Of a stretch of DNA of 64,000 nt, positions 1 to 9,145 are shown in pieces. How positions within the stretch are numbered: position 1 is the first letter of the stretch; every line of letters starts with the position of its first letter. A model generated the notes under the pieces. That model did no database searches. It was given only the letters and a program-made list of their open reading frames with translations, and was not told where the DNA came from. The translations under genes were made by a program, and so were the position numbers. The stretch covers positions 1 to 64,000 of the forward strand of contig CACXOM010000015.1 in NCBI GenBank assembly GCA_902769255.1. Direction: 5' to 3'. The DNA is from Oscillospiraceae bacterium. Its GTDB lineage: Bacteria; Bacillota; Clostridia; Oscillospirales; Acutalibacteraceae.

Positions 1-455
1 TCGAGAGGCTCGACACCCTCATCTTCGGCATAAAAGTCTGATTATTATAAACGCTTTGTGTCGCCTCAGGGATTGAAGTTTGATGAAAATATATAAATAC
101 CTTGTAGGGCGGGGGCTTGCTCCCGCCGTTTTTATTTTGTACAAACCCTACACCTCATCCGTCAAGCGTTCCGCTTGCCACCTTCTCCTCAAGGAGAAGG
201 CTTTTTTAATCTGTGATTTTATTAAAAATTTGATAAAAATATTCGCTTTTCTCATCGGGATGTCAAGGATGCCATCCCCTATAACGTTACTATTTATTTT
301 TATCTATTTTTTGTAGGGGTCGGCTTCCTATACGACCCGAATGGCCGTCTCTGTTAAGGGAAGGGGGCCCACTTGCGGTGGAAGGGTTGAAATTTTGATA
401 AAAACATATAAATCTGCAAAACGACGAAAGCCACACCACCGCCCTACAAGGTTTA
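1..455. repeat. Modular intergenic repeat, copy 1 (cut by window start)
   Basis: No convincing gene lies here. The stretch is built from short GC-richer modules that recur around 8024-8392: a TCGAG/GACACCCT block, a TGTCGCCTCAGG block, a TAGGGCGGGGGC block, CACCTCATCC plus an AAGGAGAAGG hairpin, GGGATGTCAAGGATGCC, TAGGGGTCGG...ACGACCCGAATGGCCGTC, and a GGGAAGGGGG...GGTGGAAGGGTTG block. Blocks like these are scattered through many gut Clostridia genomes (general knowledge). The outer three blocks sit on the left here but on the right and inverted in copy 2. Confidence 0.75.
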
Positions 456-471
456 TTTAATTACGCACTTA

Positions 472-1455
472 TTACCTTATTTTGCAGTTTTTGTAATACC
501 ACTTTAAAATGCTTTTATAATCGCTACCTTTTTGCGCCATATAATACGCTCCGTATTGGCTCATTCCGACACCGTGACCAAAACCCCTTACCGTAAAGCA
601 AAATCTTTTATTCTCGTATTTTAAATCAAAATTTGCGCTTTTTAAACCAAAAATTTCTCGCAATTTCTGCCCCGAATAAGCTTTTGTGCCGATAACCGCC
701 TTTTTCACACTCCCTGCCGAAGTTGTCGTTATTTTGCCTATATATTCTTTAGTTTTCGGCAATTTTCCGCCGAGCGTTTTTAGCCTTTTTAAAAATTCTT
801 TTTTTGAAAATGTAACCTTGCTTAAATAATTCGGGTTAAGCATATCTGAAATGCTGTTTACCGATTTTAAATAAGGGTAATCTTTGCCCCAAACATCTTT
901 GGCATTTTCGGTTTTACCGCCCGAAGTATCGTGATAAACCGCCATAATTGGCTGATTTTTGTAATAAATTATCTCGTTTTTAACCTGATTTATCGCGCTT
1001 TTTAATTTTTCTTCCAAATTTTCTAAATCATTTCCGTATTTTTCACGCCGTTTTTGAGCGGTAAAATAGCCTTGGTCGGTTAAATAAGAATCGGTAATAT
1101 CGTAATTTTTAGCTTTATTTTGCGCCTTTTTATACAAAAGCAAGGTATGGGCCGCAACCGCCTGTGCTTTTAAAGCTTCTATTGGGTAACCTTCGTCCAT
1201 TTCGCAAGCGAGCACGCCTAAAAGATATTCCGAAAGCGTAATTTTTTTGACTTGCTTTTTATCGGTTATGTAAACTAAAAACGACTGTTCGTTTTGCTTT
1301 TTGCCAAAATCAGCGATTTTTTGTGTTTTTTCGCTTTTTTTCGCCTTAATTTCGGCGTTTGCGACAGTAGTTTTTTCGGTTTTTACGGCAATAATCGGCG
1401 AAGACGCCATTACTATGAAAATAAACAGAAATAAAGATGCATATAATTTCCTCAA
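472..1455 (-). CDS. SpoIID/LytB-domain protein
   Basis: 327-residue exported protein with an N-terminal hydrophobic signal or anchor (residues 1-23) and a SpoIID/LytB domain filling the rest. SpoIID-type proteins are peptidoglycan lytic transglycosylases of sporulating Firmicutes. Visible family features are the LLGVLACEMDEGYP block near residue 80, whose Glu in CEM matches the proposed catalytic Glu of SpoIID, the ALKAQAVAAHT helix after it, and the C-terminal HGVGMSQYGA motif near residue 294. Translation starts at TTG 1455, preceded by the purine-rich AGAGGAAAAGGA ribosome site. It stands alone, without spoIIM/P/Q neighbours, so it may be a SpoIID paralogue rather than the engulfment enzyme itself. 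Confidence 0.85.
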   Translation of the reverse strand: MRKLYASLFLFIFIVMASSPIIAVKTEKTTVANAEIKAKKSEKTQKIADFGKKQNEQSFLVYITDKKQVKKITLSEYLLGVLACEMDEGYPIEALKAQAVAAHTLLLYKKAQNKAKNYDITDSYLTDQGYFTAQKRREKYGNDLENLEEKLKSAINQVKNEIIYYKNQPIMAVYHDTSGGKTENAKDVWGKDYPYLKSVNSISDMLNPNYLSKVTFSKKEFLKRLKTLGGKLPKTKEYIGKITTTSAGSVKKAVIGTKAYSGQKLREIFGLKSANFDLKYENKRFCFTVRGFGHGVGMSQYGAYYMAQKGSDYKSILKWYYKNCKIR

Positions 1456-1574
1456 AATCCTTTTCCTCTCTTGACTTTTTTGAAAAAATATTATAAAATA
1501 ATTATGTATAAATATTTAATTTTCGGCACTATTATATTTTATGCAAATAATCAACAAATTATTAGGGTGACTTT

Positions 1575-2450
1575 ATGAAAAGTAAATTACTTATAATTTC
1601 AAGTTCTTTGTTTTTTGGAATAGTGTTGGCAATCCTTCGATTGATTTGTTTTGGAAACTTCATTGACATAGAAAATGGCTTTTTCAAACCCGGCTATTCT
1701 TATTTAGGTTTAATATTGGCGGCCTTTGTGGTTGTTTTAGTTGTTGTTTACTCTGTTATTGCATTAAAAACAAGTAAATTTCCTATAGCTCCACGCAGAG
1801 GCTCTAAAACAATCGCTGTTGCAAGCTTAATTTTAGGCGTTGTTTGTTTAATTAACTTTTTCGGCAATTTCAATATGGTTTTAAACAAATACACATTAAT
1901 TATTATGGTTTTGTTTTTTGCAGATGCAGCTTATTTTATTTTATTAGGGCTTTCGCAGTTCCATCTTTTTAAACTAAGCTCAAAATATGCAATTATTCCG
2001 CTGTTTTATTTCCTTGCAAAATTAGGTTATTGTTTTTTAACATCGTTTGGAATTGTAGGCTCACAACAAATAAATTTTGAAATGTTCTGCTATGTTGTTT
2101 TGGTTTTGTATTTCCTTGTTTTTTCAAGATATCTTGCAAAATCAAAATTCAAAAAAATTCGCAAATATTTTTACATTTTATCTTTGGTAGCAGTTGTAGT
2201 AACTATAGGTTACGGCTTGTCTGATATGCTTTCATTCGCCGTTTATCAAAACTTCGCTTTTGCAAGAGATTTAAACGCTTTTGATGCATTAATATTCTTT
2301 TCTGTCGGCCTTTACATTGTCGTATTTATCGGTGCTTCTTTCTTACCGGAAAGAGTTTATATTAAACACGGCGACAGCTATTTAAACCCGAAAATTGAGA
2401 ATAATGAGAAAGTAGAATGGGATTCTTTAGAAGAAAAAGAAGAAAAATAG
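1575..2450 (+). CDS. Polytopic membrane protein, function unknown
   Basis: 291 residues with about seven or eight hydrophobic helices and a charged, glutamate-rich C-terminal tail (KVEWDSLEEKEEK). The start ATG 1575 follows AGGGTGA. I do not recognise a family. The last 34 bases overlap the start of the next gene, and dapF follows closely, so the three are probably cotranscribed; this makes a role in cell-envelope upkeep possible but is not evidence of function. Confidence 0.7.
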   Translation: MKSKLLIISSSLFFGIVLAILRLICFGNFIDIENGFFKPGYSYLGLILAAFVVVLVVVYSVIALKTSKFPIAPRRGSKTIAVASLILGVVCLINFFGNFNMVLNKYTLIIMVLFFADAAYFILLGLSQFHLFKLSSKYAIIPLFYFLAKLGYCFLTSFGIVGSQQINFEMFCYVVLVLYFLVFSRYLAKSKFKKIRKYFYILSLVAVVVTIGYGLSDMLSFAVYQNFAFARDLNAFDALIFFSVGLYIVVFIGASFLPERVYIKHGDSYLNPKIENNEKVEWDSLEEKEEK

Positions 2451-2728
2451 AAAACCCCGAAGTTTTAGCAAGAATAAACCAAAGGGCTATAAAATATGTT
2501 GCAACCCGAAATGAAGACGGAACTGAATATGTTCTGGGTCATTCGGGTTCAATTAATATAAAAGGCGAAGAGATAATTTGCTTTTCTGAAGGCAAAGATG
2601 TTTTTCGTTGCAATATTTATGATGTTAAGGTAGGCGAACTGCTTTCTAAAGACGGCGTTCGCCTTTCAAAAGTTAATGAGGACGGAACCGAATATTCCGT
2701 AATCGCTTATTATGTTTACAGAAGGTGA
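2417..2728 (+). CDS. Small conserved-looking protein, function unknown
   Basis: 103 residues beginning with a very basic FRRKRRK stretch, then a mostly beta-type soluble sequence in which NEDGTEY occurs twice (near residues 35 and 90), hinting at an internal duplication. It starts inside the end of the upstream membrane-protein gene in another frame and ends four bases before the dapF ATG, which suggests translational coupling in one operon. No family recognised. The close packing on both sides is the main reason to accept it as real. Confidence 0.65.
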   Translation: MGFFRRKRRKIENPEVLARINQRAIKYVATRNEDGTEYVLGHSGSINIKGEEIICFSEGKDVFRCNIYDVKVGELLSKDGVRLSKVNEDGTEYSVIAYYVYRR

Positions 2729-2732
2729 AATA

Positions 2733-3575
2733 ATGGTTTATAGTTTTACAAAAATGCACGGTTGCGGAAACGATTATATTTATTTTGACTGTTTTAAGCA
2801 AACAATTGAAAACCCCAACAAAATGGCTGAAAAACTGTCTGACAGGCACTTTTCAATCGGCGGTGACGGCATTGTTATGATTTGCCCTTCTGATGTTGCC
2901 GATGCGAAAATGAGAATGTTTAACATTGACGGCTCAGAGGGTAAAATGTGCGGTAACGCAATTCGCTGTGTTGCAAAATTTCTTTATGAAAAAGGTATTT
3001 GCAAAAAGAATAAAATCTCGATTGAGACGCTTTCGGGCATTAAATACTTAGATTTAAAAATTGAAGATGAAAAGGTTGTTTTAGTTACTGTAGATATGGG
3101 CAAGGCGATTTTAAAACCTGCTGAAATTCCCGCAGTTTTTGACGGCGAAAACGTGGTTAAAGAAACAATGGCGGTTGACGGCAAAGACTATGAAGTTACC
3201 TGTGTTTCAATGGGCAACCCGCATTGCATTGTTTTTGGTAAAGACGACCCTGACAATATTGAAATTGAAAAAATCGGACCAAAATTTGAAAAACACGAAA
3301 AATTTCCTGAACAGGTTAACACCGAATTTATTAAGGTTATTGACGAAAAAACTTTAAAAATGCGAGTTTGGGAACGTGGTTCGGGCGAAACACTCGCCTG
3401 CGGAACAGGCGCTTGCGCCTCGGTAGTTGCCGCTGTTTTAAACGGCTATTGCAAAAAGGGCGAAGATGTTACAGTTCACCTAACAGGCGGTGATTTGGTT
3501 ATAAAATATACCGATGATGCAGTATTTATGACAGGTCCTGCCGAAATCGCTTTTGACGGCACAGTTGAATATTAG
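2733..3575 (+). CDS. dapF: Diaminopimelate epimerase
   Basis: 280-residue DapF, which interconverts LL- and meso-diaminopimelate in the lysine and peptidoglycan pathway, in the cytoplasm, without a cofactor. Family signatures are HGCGNDYIYFD at the N-terminus, GGDGIV, and the two catalytic cysteines: Cys73 in MCGNAIRC and Cys223 in ACGTGACASV. I choose ATG 2733 over the in-frame ATG at 2712 because GAAGGTGAA sits just before it and the protein then begins at the usual family position. It implies a meso-DAP cell wall. Length is normal for the family. Confidence 0.97.
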   Translation: MVYSFTKMHGCGNDYIYFDCFKQTIENPNKMAEKLSDRHFSIGGDGIVMICPSDVADAKMRMFNIDGSEGKMCGNAIRCVAKFLYEKGICKKNKISIETLSGIKYLDLKIEDEKVVLVTVDMGKAILKPAEIPAVFDGENVVKETMAVDGKDYEVTCVSMGNPHCIVFGKDDPDNIEIEKIGPKFEKHEKFPEQVNTEFIKVIDEKTLKMRVWERGSGETLACGTGACASVVAAVLNGYCKKGEDVTVHLTGGDLVIKYTDDAVFMTGPAEIAFDGTVEY

Positions 3576-3586
3576 GAGTGATATTT

Positions 3587-4084
3587 ATGAAAAAAATTAC
3601 CGCTTTATTAGTTTGTTTTATTGTTTTATTTTCGCTTTGCGCTTGTGAAGACAAAGTGAACACTCAAAACAACAAAAACATTAATGTTACATTTGAACTT
3701 GACTCAAACAAAAGCAATAACGAAACTGTTTATGTTGCTACTTCTTTACCTGTTGGTATGAAATTGGAAGTTGAAATTAAACAGGGCAATTATGATTCGG
3801 TTGAAACGGTGGAAGTTCAAGGCGATATTAACGGCAATTATATTGAAACAGAACCGCAAAGAGATGAAAACGAAAAGCCTATAAAAGAGGGCAATTATAT
3901 TTTAAAAATCACTTCGCCGGAATATTACGAGCAATCTGCCGACATAATCAACCAAATAGGCGAAAAAGGCGAAAAACTTGTTGGAACAAGCGTTTTTTCT
4001 GACGAAGAAACCAAAGAAAAATTTATTAATTACAGCAAGCCTTTAAAGCTTAAAGACCACATTTTTTCAATTAACGAAAACTAA
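3587..4084 (+). CDS. Putative lipoprotein
   Basis: 165 residues: a lysine-start signal peptide, a lipobox ending LCAC (lipidated Cys near residue 20), and a soluble extracellular domain without a recognised fold. A GTG nine bases upstream (3578) is in frame, but it lies within the GGAG ribosome site that serves ATG 3587. It follows dapF by 11 bases and ends in a clear hairpin terminator, so it is the last gene of the 1575-4084 operon. Function unknown. Confidence 0.75.
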   Translation: MKKITALLVCFIVLFSLCACEDKVNTQNNKNINVTFELDSNKSNNETVYVATSLPVGMKLEVEIKQGNYDSVETVEVQGDINGNYIETEPQRDENEKPIKEGNYILKITSPEYYEQSADIINQIGEKGEKLVGTSVFSDEETKEKFINYSKPLKLKDHIFSINEN

Positions 4085-4087
4085 TTT

Positions 4088-4113
4088 AAAAGCAGTTTTA
4101 TAACTGCTTTTTT
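4088..4113 (+). terminator. Rho-independent terminator after the lipoprotein gene
   Basis: Ten-base stem AAAAGCAGTT / AACTGCTTTT with a TTAT loop, followed by a T run. Confidence 0.85.
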
Positions 4114-4128
4114 GTTTAAGGAGTAAAA

Positions 4129-4806
4129 ATGAACATTCAACAAGAACTTTTTGCTTTGCAAGACAAAGATTATAAGGCTTTTCACCAAAAATTAGTCCCG
4201 ACGGTTGAAAACGAGCGAATTATCGGAATCAGAACGCCAGAACTTCGAAAATTTGCAAAAAGCATTAAAGCCACAAACGAAGCGAACGAGTTTTTAAAAG
4301 CCCTTCCGCATTATTATCTTGAAGAAAACAATCTTCACGCATTTTTAATTGAGCAAATAAAAGATTTTGACACGTGTTTAAGCGAGGTTGAAAGATTTTT
4401 GCCTTTTGTTGACAATTGGGCGACTTGCGACAGCTTAAAACCTGCCGTTTTTAAGAAAAACCGCCAAAAACTTTTGCCAAAAATTAAGAAATGGCTAAAA
4501 TCAAACGATACTTACGCCGTTCGTTTTGCGATTGTTGCGCTTATGAATTGTTTTTTAGACGATGATTTTGAGCCTTATATGTATGACCTTGTAATTAACG
4601 CGGTTTGCGATGAATATTACATAAATATGGCGGTTGCTTGGTACTTTTCTTTTGCGCTGATAAAGCAATATGACACCGCAGTAAAGGTTTTTGAGCAAAA
4701 GAGAATTGCTGACAAACAAACTCACAATAAATCGCTTCAAAAGGCGAGAGAAAGTTTTAGAATTGACAAAAATACAAAAGAATATTTAAAAACTCTAAAA
4801 ATATAA
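4129..4806 (+). CDS. AlkD-like DNA alkylation repair protein
   Basis: 225-residue all-helical HEAT-repeat protein of the DNA alkylation repair (AlkD-like) family, DNA glycosylases that remove alkylated bases. Seen here are the family's N-terminal GIRTPELRKFAK block (residues 34-45), the DNWATCDSL motif in the middle, which corresponds to the Trp/Asp active-site region of AlkD, and AVAWYFSFAL near residue 175. Start ATG 4129 follows AAGGAG. Some family members lack activity, so substrate and activity are inferred from family only. Confidence 0.85.
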   Translation: MNIQQELFALQDKDYKAFHQKLVPTVENERIIGIRTPELRKFAKSIKATNEANEFLKALPHYYLEENNLHAFLIEQIKDFDTCLSEVERFLPFVDNWATCDSLKPAVFKKNRQKLLPKIKKWLKSNDTYAVRFAIVALMNCFLDDDFEPYMYDLVINAVCDEYYINMAVAWYFSFALIKQYDTAVKVFEQKRIADKQTHNKSLQKARESFRIDKNTKEYLKTLKI

Positions 4807-4825
4807 AAATTAACTCAAAAAACTG

Positions 4826-4854
4826 TTTACAATATGCTTAATTTATTGTATAAT
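4826..4854 (+). promoter_or_regulatory. Promoter of glyA
   Basis: TTTACA, 17-bp spacer, TATAAT; the glyA start codon is 37 bases downstream of the -10 box. Confidence 0.8.
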
Positions 4855-4891
4855 AATTATAATTAATTGCGAGAACGAAAGGAATAAAAAA

Positions 4892-6139
4892 ATGTATAAT
4901 GAGATTGTTGACACAATAGGATTTGTAGAAAAATTTGACAAAGAAGTAGCAGACGCTATGAACCAAGAGTTGCACCGCCAGCAAAGAAACATTGAGCTTA
5001 TCGCTTCAGAAAACTTTGTTTCACCTGCTGTTATGGCTGCAATGGGCTCACCGCTTACAAACAAATATGCCGAGGGTTTCCCCGGCAAACGTTATTACGG
5101 CGGTTGCGAATATGTTGATATAGTTGAAAATATCGCAATTGAACGTGCTAAAAAACTTTTTGGTGCAGAGCACGCTTGCGTTCAACCTCATTCGGGCGCT
5201 CAGGCTAACCAAGCAGTTTATACCGCATTTTTAAAACCAGGCGATACTGTTATGGGTATGAACCTCGCTCACGGCGGACACTTAACTCACGGCTCGCCTG
5301 TTAATATTTCAGGAATGTATTATAACTTTGTTCCTTACGGCGTAAATGACGAGGGTTATATTGATTATGACGAGTTTGAAAAACTCGCTTTGGAATGCAA
5401 ACCTAAACTTATCGTTGCAGGCGCTTCGGCATATGCGAGAATCATTGATTTTGAGCGTATTTCAAAGATTGCTAAAAAAGTTGACGCTTTGTTTATGGTA
5501 GATATGGCTCATATTGCAGGTCTTGTTGCTGCAGGGCTTCACCCATCGCCTGTACCTTATGCCGATATTGTTACAACAACTACTCATAAAACTTTACGTG
5601 GTCCTCGTGGCGGTCTTATTCTTTGCAAAGAGCAATATGCTAAAGCAATTAATAAAGGCGTTTTCCCTGGCACTCAAGGCGGTCCGCTTATGCACATTAT
5701 TGCAGCTAAAGCTGTTTGCTTCGGCGAAGCTTTGACTGATGAGTTTAAAGAATATCAAAAACAAATTGTTAAAAACGCTAAAGCTCTCGCAGAAGGTCTT
5801 GTTAAAAGAGGTCATAAATTGGTTTCAGGCGGTACTGACAACCACCTTATGTTGCTTGACTTAACAGGAACAGGCGTTACCGGTAAAGAACTTCAAAACA
5901 GACTTGACGAATGTTATATTACCGCTAACAAAAACGCTATTCCAAACGACCCTGAAAGTCCTTTTGTAACTTCGGGCGTAAGACTTGGAACACCTGCCGC
6001 TACTACAAGAGGCTTAAAAGAAGAAGATTTTGATGTAATCGCTGAATGTATTCACCGTTGCATTGTTGATTTTGAAAATAAAGACGAAATTAGAGCAATG
6101 GTTGAAAAAATCTGCGAAAAATATCCTTTATATAAATAA
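4892..6139 (+). CDS. glyA: Serine hydroxymethyltransferase
   Basis: 415-residue PLP enzyme that converts serine and tetrahydrofolate to glycine and methylene-tetrahydrofolate. Seen: [14 protein letters not shown] near residue 33, [29 protein letters not shown], and the PLP-lysine site [14 protein letters not shown] with the lysine at residue 233. Length and ends are normal for GlyA. Start ATG 4892 follows GAAAGG. It has its own strong promoter and is followed after 18 bases by rarA. Confidence 0.98.
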   Translation: MYNEIVDTIGFVEKFDKEVADAMNQELHRQQRNIELIASENFVSPAVMAAMGSPLTNKYAEGFPGKRYYGGCEYVDIVENIAIERAKKLFGAEHACVQPHSGAQANQAVYTAFLKPGDTVMGMNLAHGGHLTHGSPVNISGMYYNFVPYGVNDEGYIDYDEFEKLALECKPKLIVAGASAYARIIDFERISKIAKKVDALFMVDMAHIAGLVAAGLHPSPVPYADIVTTTTHKTLRGPRGGLILCKEQYAKAINKGVFPGTQGGPLMHIIAAKAVCFGEALTDEFKEYQKQIVKNAKALAEGLVKRGHKLVSGGTDNHLMLLDLTGTGVTGKELQNRLDECYITANKNAIPNDPESPFVTSGVRLGTPAATTRGLKEEDFDVIAECIHRCIVDFENKDEIRAMVEKICEKYPLYK

Positions 6140-6157
6140 AATTTACGGAGTTTTAAA

Positions 6158-7426
6158 ATGTCAGCACCGTTAGCAGATAGATTAAGACCTAAAACCATTG
6201 ATGATATGGTGGGGCAACAGCATCTTATCGGTAAAGATAAAATGCTTTATAACATAATAAAAAGCGGAAAAATCCCTAATATGATTTTTTACGGTCCCTC
6301 CGGCGTGGGCAAAACTACGCTCGCTTCTATTATTGCAAACGGCGCTAATATGACATTGCACAAACTAAACGGAACTAATTGTTCTACCGCTGATATTAAG
6401 CAAATTGTCGAGGAAACTAAAACTTTTTCGGGTATTGACGGAATTTTGCTTTATCTTGATGAAATTCAGTACCTAAACAAAAAACAGCAACAATCGCTTT
6501 TGCAATATATCGAAAACGGTGCGATAACGCTTATCGCCTCAACTACCGAAAACCCTTATTTTTATGTTTACAGCGCAATTTTATCACGCTCGACTGTGTT
6601 TGAGTTTAAACCGGTTGAGGCTGATGATACTATTCCTGTAATCAAACGTGCTTTTGCCGAAATGCAAAAAGAAATCGGTGAAATAAAGGTTGATGAGGAA
6701 GTTGTTAAAACAATCGCTTCCCGTTGTGGCGGCGATGTCAGAAAAGCGATAAATGCAGTCGAACTTTGCGCTTTGTCGGCGTCTGACACGGGCGGAAAAA
6801 GAACAGTTAGCAAAGATTTAGCCGAACAGCTTACCCAGCAAAGCGGTATGCGCTATGACCGTGACGGCGACGAGCATTACGATATTATTTCAGCTTATCA
6901 AAAATCAATGCGCGGTTCTGACCCAAACGCAGCGCTTCATTACCTTGCAAGGCTATTGCAGGCGGGCGATTTGCCGAGCGCTTGCCGCAGGCTTATGGTT
7001 TGTGCAAATGAAGATGTGGGGCTTGCAAATCCGCAAATTATTCCTATAGTAAAATCGGCGGTTGATACGGCGCAGGCTTTGGGCTTGCCTGAGGCGAGAA
7101 TTCCGCTTGCAAACGCGGTTGTTTTGGTAAGTATTTCGCCAAAATCAAACTCGGCTTATAACGCTATTAACAGCGCTTTGCAAGATATTTCTTCGGGAAA
7201 TTCGGGTCCTGTTCCAAGACAGTTGCAAAACAAGCATTTTGACAGCGCCGAGGTTGAGAAAAAGGGGCAGTTTTACAAGTATCCCCACGATTATAAAAAC
7301 CATTATATTTACCAGCAATATTTGCCTGATAACATTAAAGACCGTGAATATTATTTTTACGGTAAAAATAAAAATGAGCAGGCTTATAAGAAATATTGGG
7401 ATATAATAAAAAACGAAACGGAGTGA
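6158..7426 (+). CDS. rarA: Replication-associated recombination protein A (AAA+ ATPase)
   Basis: 422-residue RarA/MgsA protein, a clamp-loader-like AAA+ ATPase acting at stalled replication forks. Seen: the N-terminal PLADRLRPKTIDDMVGQ, Walker A GPSGVGKTT (residues 46-54), Walker B with sensor LLYLDEIQYLN, STTENPYF with an arginine-finger region after it, and the C-terminal tetramer domain with ANEDVGLANPQ. Start ATG 6158 follows a GGAG site. It sits downstream of glyA, probably cotranscribed, and its stop lies within the ribosome site of the next gene. Confidence 0.95.
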   Translation: MSAPLADRLRPKTIDDMVGQQHLIGKDKMLYNIIKSGKIPNMIFYGPSGVGKTTLASIIANGANMTLHKLNGTNCSTADIKQIVEETKTFSGIDGILLYLDEIQYLNKKQQQSLLQYIENGAITLIASTTENPYFYVYSAILSRSTVFEFKPVEADDTIPVIKRAFAEMQKEIGEIKVDEEVVKTIASRCGGDVRKAINAVELCALSASDTGGKRTVSKDLAEQLTQQSGMRYDRDGDEHYDIISAYQKSMRGSDPNAALHYLARLLQAGDLPSACRRLMVCANEDVGLANPQIIPIVKSAVDTAQALGLPEARIPLANAVVLVSISPKSNSAYNAINSALQDISSGNSGPVPRQLQNKHFDSAEVEKKGQFYKYPHDYKNHYIYQQYLPDNIKDREYYFYGKNKNEQAYKKYWDIIKNETE

Positions 7427-7431
7427 ACGAA

Positions 7432-7950
7432 TTGAGTACAAAAGAACATAATATGTTTAGTATTGCATTTATAATTATTTTTGCAATCGCAACATCACTT
7501 TTATTGTTTTTGCTTATAAGAAAAATTTACCGTGACAGCAAATACGGTATGTATTTTGAGGAAAAAATCGGCGGTTTTTCAACGCAAAAACTTTGCGCTT
7601 TGGTAATTATGATGCCGGCGTTCTTTGAATTTTTGATGAACACTTATTACCACGTTTATTTGCAAAAAGACGAAGCGAATTTATGGTTTTCGACAATCGA
7701 CTTATTATTCTTGATTTGTGCGTTTTTTGTTTACAGAAATCTTGGTATTAAGTGGATGGTGCTTATTATGAATGTTGTTCAGGTTTACACATTTGGTCCG
7801 AGTATCACACGTCATATTAATGAAGATGTTTCACCGACATTGGTAAGATTTTTCATTTCTTTCGTTTATTATATAATAGTAGCTTGCGTGCTTATTAGAG
7901 TTATGTACCCTTCTATGTTTGTAAGAAAAAACAAAGTCGCAAGACTGTAA
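7432..7950 (+). CDS. Small polytopic membrane protein, function unknown
   Basis: 172 residues with about five hydrophobic helices and a basic C-terminus (VRKNKVARL). I take TTG 7432 as the start because GGAG at 7420-7423 is correctly spaced before it; an in-frame upstream start at 7396 would overlap rarA with no ribosome site. It is the last gene of the glyA-rarA transcription unit, closed by a strong terminator. No family recognised. Confidence 0.65.
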   Translation: MSTKEHNMFSIAFIIIFAIATSLLLFLLIRKIYRDSKYGMYFEEKIGGFSTQKLCALVIMMPAFFEFLMNTYYHVYLQKDEANLWFSTIDLLFLICAFFVYRNLGIKWMVLIMNVVQVYTFGPSITRHINEDVSPTLVRFFISFVYYIIVACVLIRVMYPSMFVRKNKVARL

Positions 7951-7972
7951 TAAAACTAATTATACACAATAA

Positions 7973-7997
7973 AACACCCGATTTTCGGGTGTTTTTT
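7973..7997 (+). terminator. Rho-independent terminator
   Basis: Perfect nine-base stem AACACCCGA / TCGGGTGTT with a TTT loop, running into a T tract. Confidence 0.92.
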
Positions 7998-8023
7998 AGT
8001 TTGCAAGAAATTTTAAAATAAAC

Positions 8024-8392
8024 CATGCACCTCATCCGAGTTTTGCTTATGCAAAACCCACCTTCTCCTCGAGGAGAAGGCTTGCGGGATGTCAAGGATG
8101 CCATCCCCTACATCGTAACTTAAATTTTTATCTATCTTTGTAGGGGTCGGATTCCTATACGACCCGAATGGCCGTCCCTGCTAAGGGAAGGGGGACCGCT
8201 TGCGGTGGAAGGGTTGCGGTTTGATAAAACATATAATTATACAAACGGCAGGAGCAAGCCCCTGCCCTACAAAGTATTTATATGTTTTTAGCAAACTTTA
8301 ACCCCTGAGGCGACACAAAGCTTTAAGTTAAATCAAACTTTAATGCCGAAGAGTAGGGTGTCGAGCCTCTTGACCGAGGCACTCGACTTTGT
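8024..8392. repeat. Modular intergenic repeat, copy 2
   Basis: This stretch between the terminator and the XRE gene holds the same modules as 1-455. The central modules (CACCTCATCC, the GGAGAAGG hairpin, GGATGTCAAGGATGCC, TAGGGGTCGG, GGGAAGGGGG) are in the same order and orientation. The GGCAGGAGCAAGCCCCTGCC, CCTGAGGCGACAC and GTAGGGTGTCGAGCC modules are inverted and moved to the right flank. It closes in a hairpin of GTCGAG/CTCGAC with an inner GCCTC/GAGGC stem. No transposase or open gene is inside. Confidence 0.8.
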
Positions 8393-8421
8393 GTTTACAA
8401 CCAACAAGTGTGTGACAATAA

Positions 8422-8450
8422 TTGACAAATTTCTCAAAATATTGTAAAAT
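8422..8450 (+). promoter_or_regulatory. Promoter of the XRE regulator gene
   Basis: TTGACA, 17-bp spacer, TAAAAT, just right of the repeat; the start codon at 8482 follows an AAAGGAGGTTT ribosome site. Confidence 0.85.
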
Positions 8451-8481
8451 TTTAACATATGAAAAGGAGGTTTAAAAAAGG

Positions 8482-8664
8482 ATGTTTAAATTAAGGGAAT
8501 ACCGAATTAAAAATGATTATACGCAAAGATATATTGCGTATAAAATGGGCGTTAGCCAACAAACCGTGGTAAAATGGGAAAAAGGGCAGGTTTTGCCCTC
8601 TGTTTCTCATTTAATAAAGCTTTCCTCGCTTATAGGTTGTTCTATTGAAGAGTTAATCGCATAA
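8482..8664 (+). CDS. Small XRE-family helix-turn-helix regulator
   Basis: 60 residues that are just one Cro/C1-type HTH domain: KLREYRIKNDYTQ, then MGVSQQTVVKWEKGQVLPS as the turn and recognition helix, and LIGCSIEELI at the end. Such stand-alone domains are small DNA-binding regulators, often from phages or mobile elements. It has a strong promoter and ribosome site. Target unknown; the DUF1492-like gene about 100 bases downstream may belong with it. Confidence 0.85.
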   Translation: MFKLREYRIKNDYTQRYIAYKMGVSQQTVVKWEKGQVLPSVSHLIKLSSLIGCSIEELIA

Positions 8665-8764
8665 AGCAAAGTGTCTTTTTTAATGGACAAGTAAGTGTAT
8701 ATAATGAAAATAAGCCCCAAACAAAAGCTCCGTTAAATTAATTTAAAACAAAGGGGAAATTATA

Positions 8765-9139
8765 ATGAACTACGAGGAAAAGAAAAAATATCTTGAAAGC
8801 TATAAATTTTTAGATATTCATATTAATGCATTACTCGATGAAAAGCAGGTGTGGTATGACCGTGCGCTGAAAATTAAACGTCAATTTCCAAGTGCAGAAT
8901 GTTTGAGAAAAGTTATGAGTTTAGAAGAAGAAATTAACTATAACATTGATTGTTTAGTCGATTTAAGAAGAGACATCAACAGAAACATCAACAAAATTGA
9001 TGATGAAATTTGCAAGAAAATTTTGACTTTAAAATACATTAATATGAAGACTTTTGAAGAAATTTCAGAGCAAATTGGCTACTCTGAAAAACAAATTTCA
9101 AGATTACACAAAAAAGCGGTTTTACTTTTAAAAATCTAA
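8765..9139 (+). CDS. DUF1492 / sigma-70 region-4-like phage-type regulator
   Basis: 124 residues. The N-terminal two thirds are helical and charged, probably a coiled coil (LEEEINYNIDCLVDLRRD). The C-terminus is a sigma region-4-like HTH (KYINMKTFEEISEQIGYSEKQISRLHKKA). This layout matches the DUF1492/ArpU-type proteins common in Firmicutes prophages, where they regulate late genes. Start ATG 8765 follows AAAGGGGA. No other phage gene is in sight, so it may be a domesticated or stranded remnant. Family call is from pattern, not a search. Confidence 0.7.
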   Translation: MNYEEKKKYLESYKFLDIHINALLDEKQVWYDRALKIKRQFPSAECLRKVMSLEEEINYNIDCLVDLRRDINRNINKIDDEICKKILTLKYINMKTFEEISEQIGYSEKQISRLHKKAVLLLKI

Positions 9140-9145
9140 AAAAAC

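Noticed and set aside
80-316. Open frame of 78 codons near the window start
   Set aside because: It lies wholly in the modular repeat, has no ribosome site or recognisable domain, and its reading depends on repeat modules.
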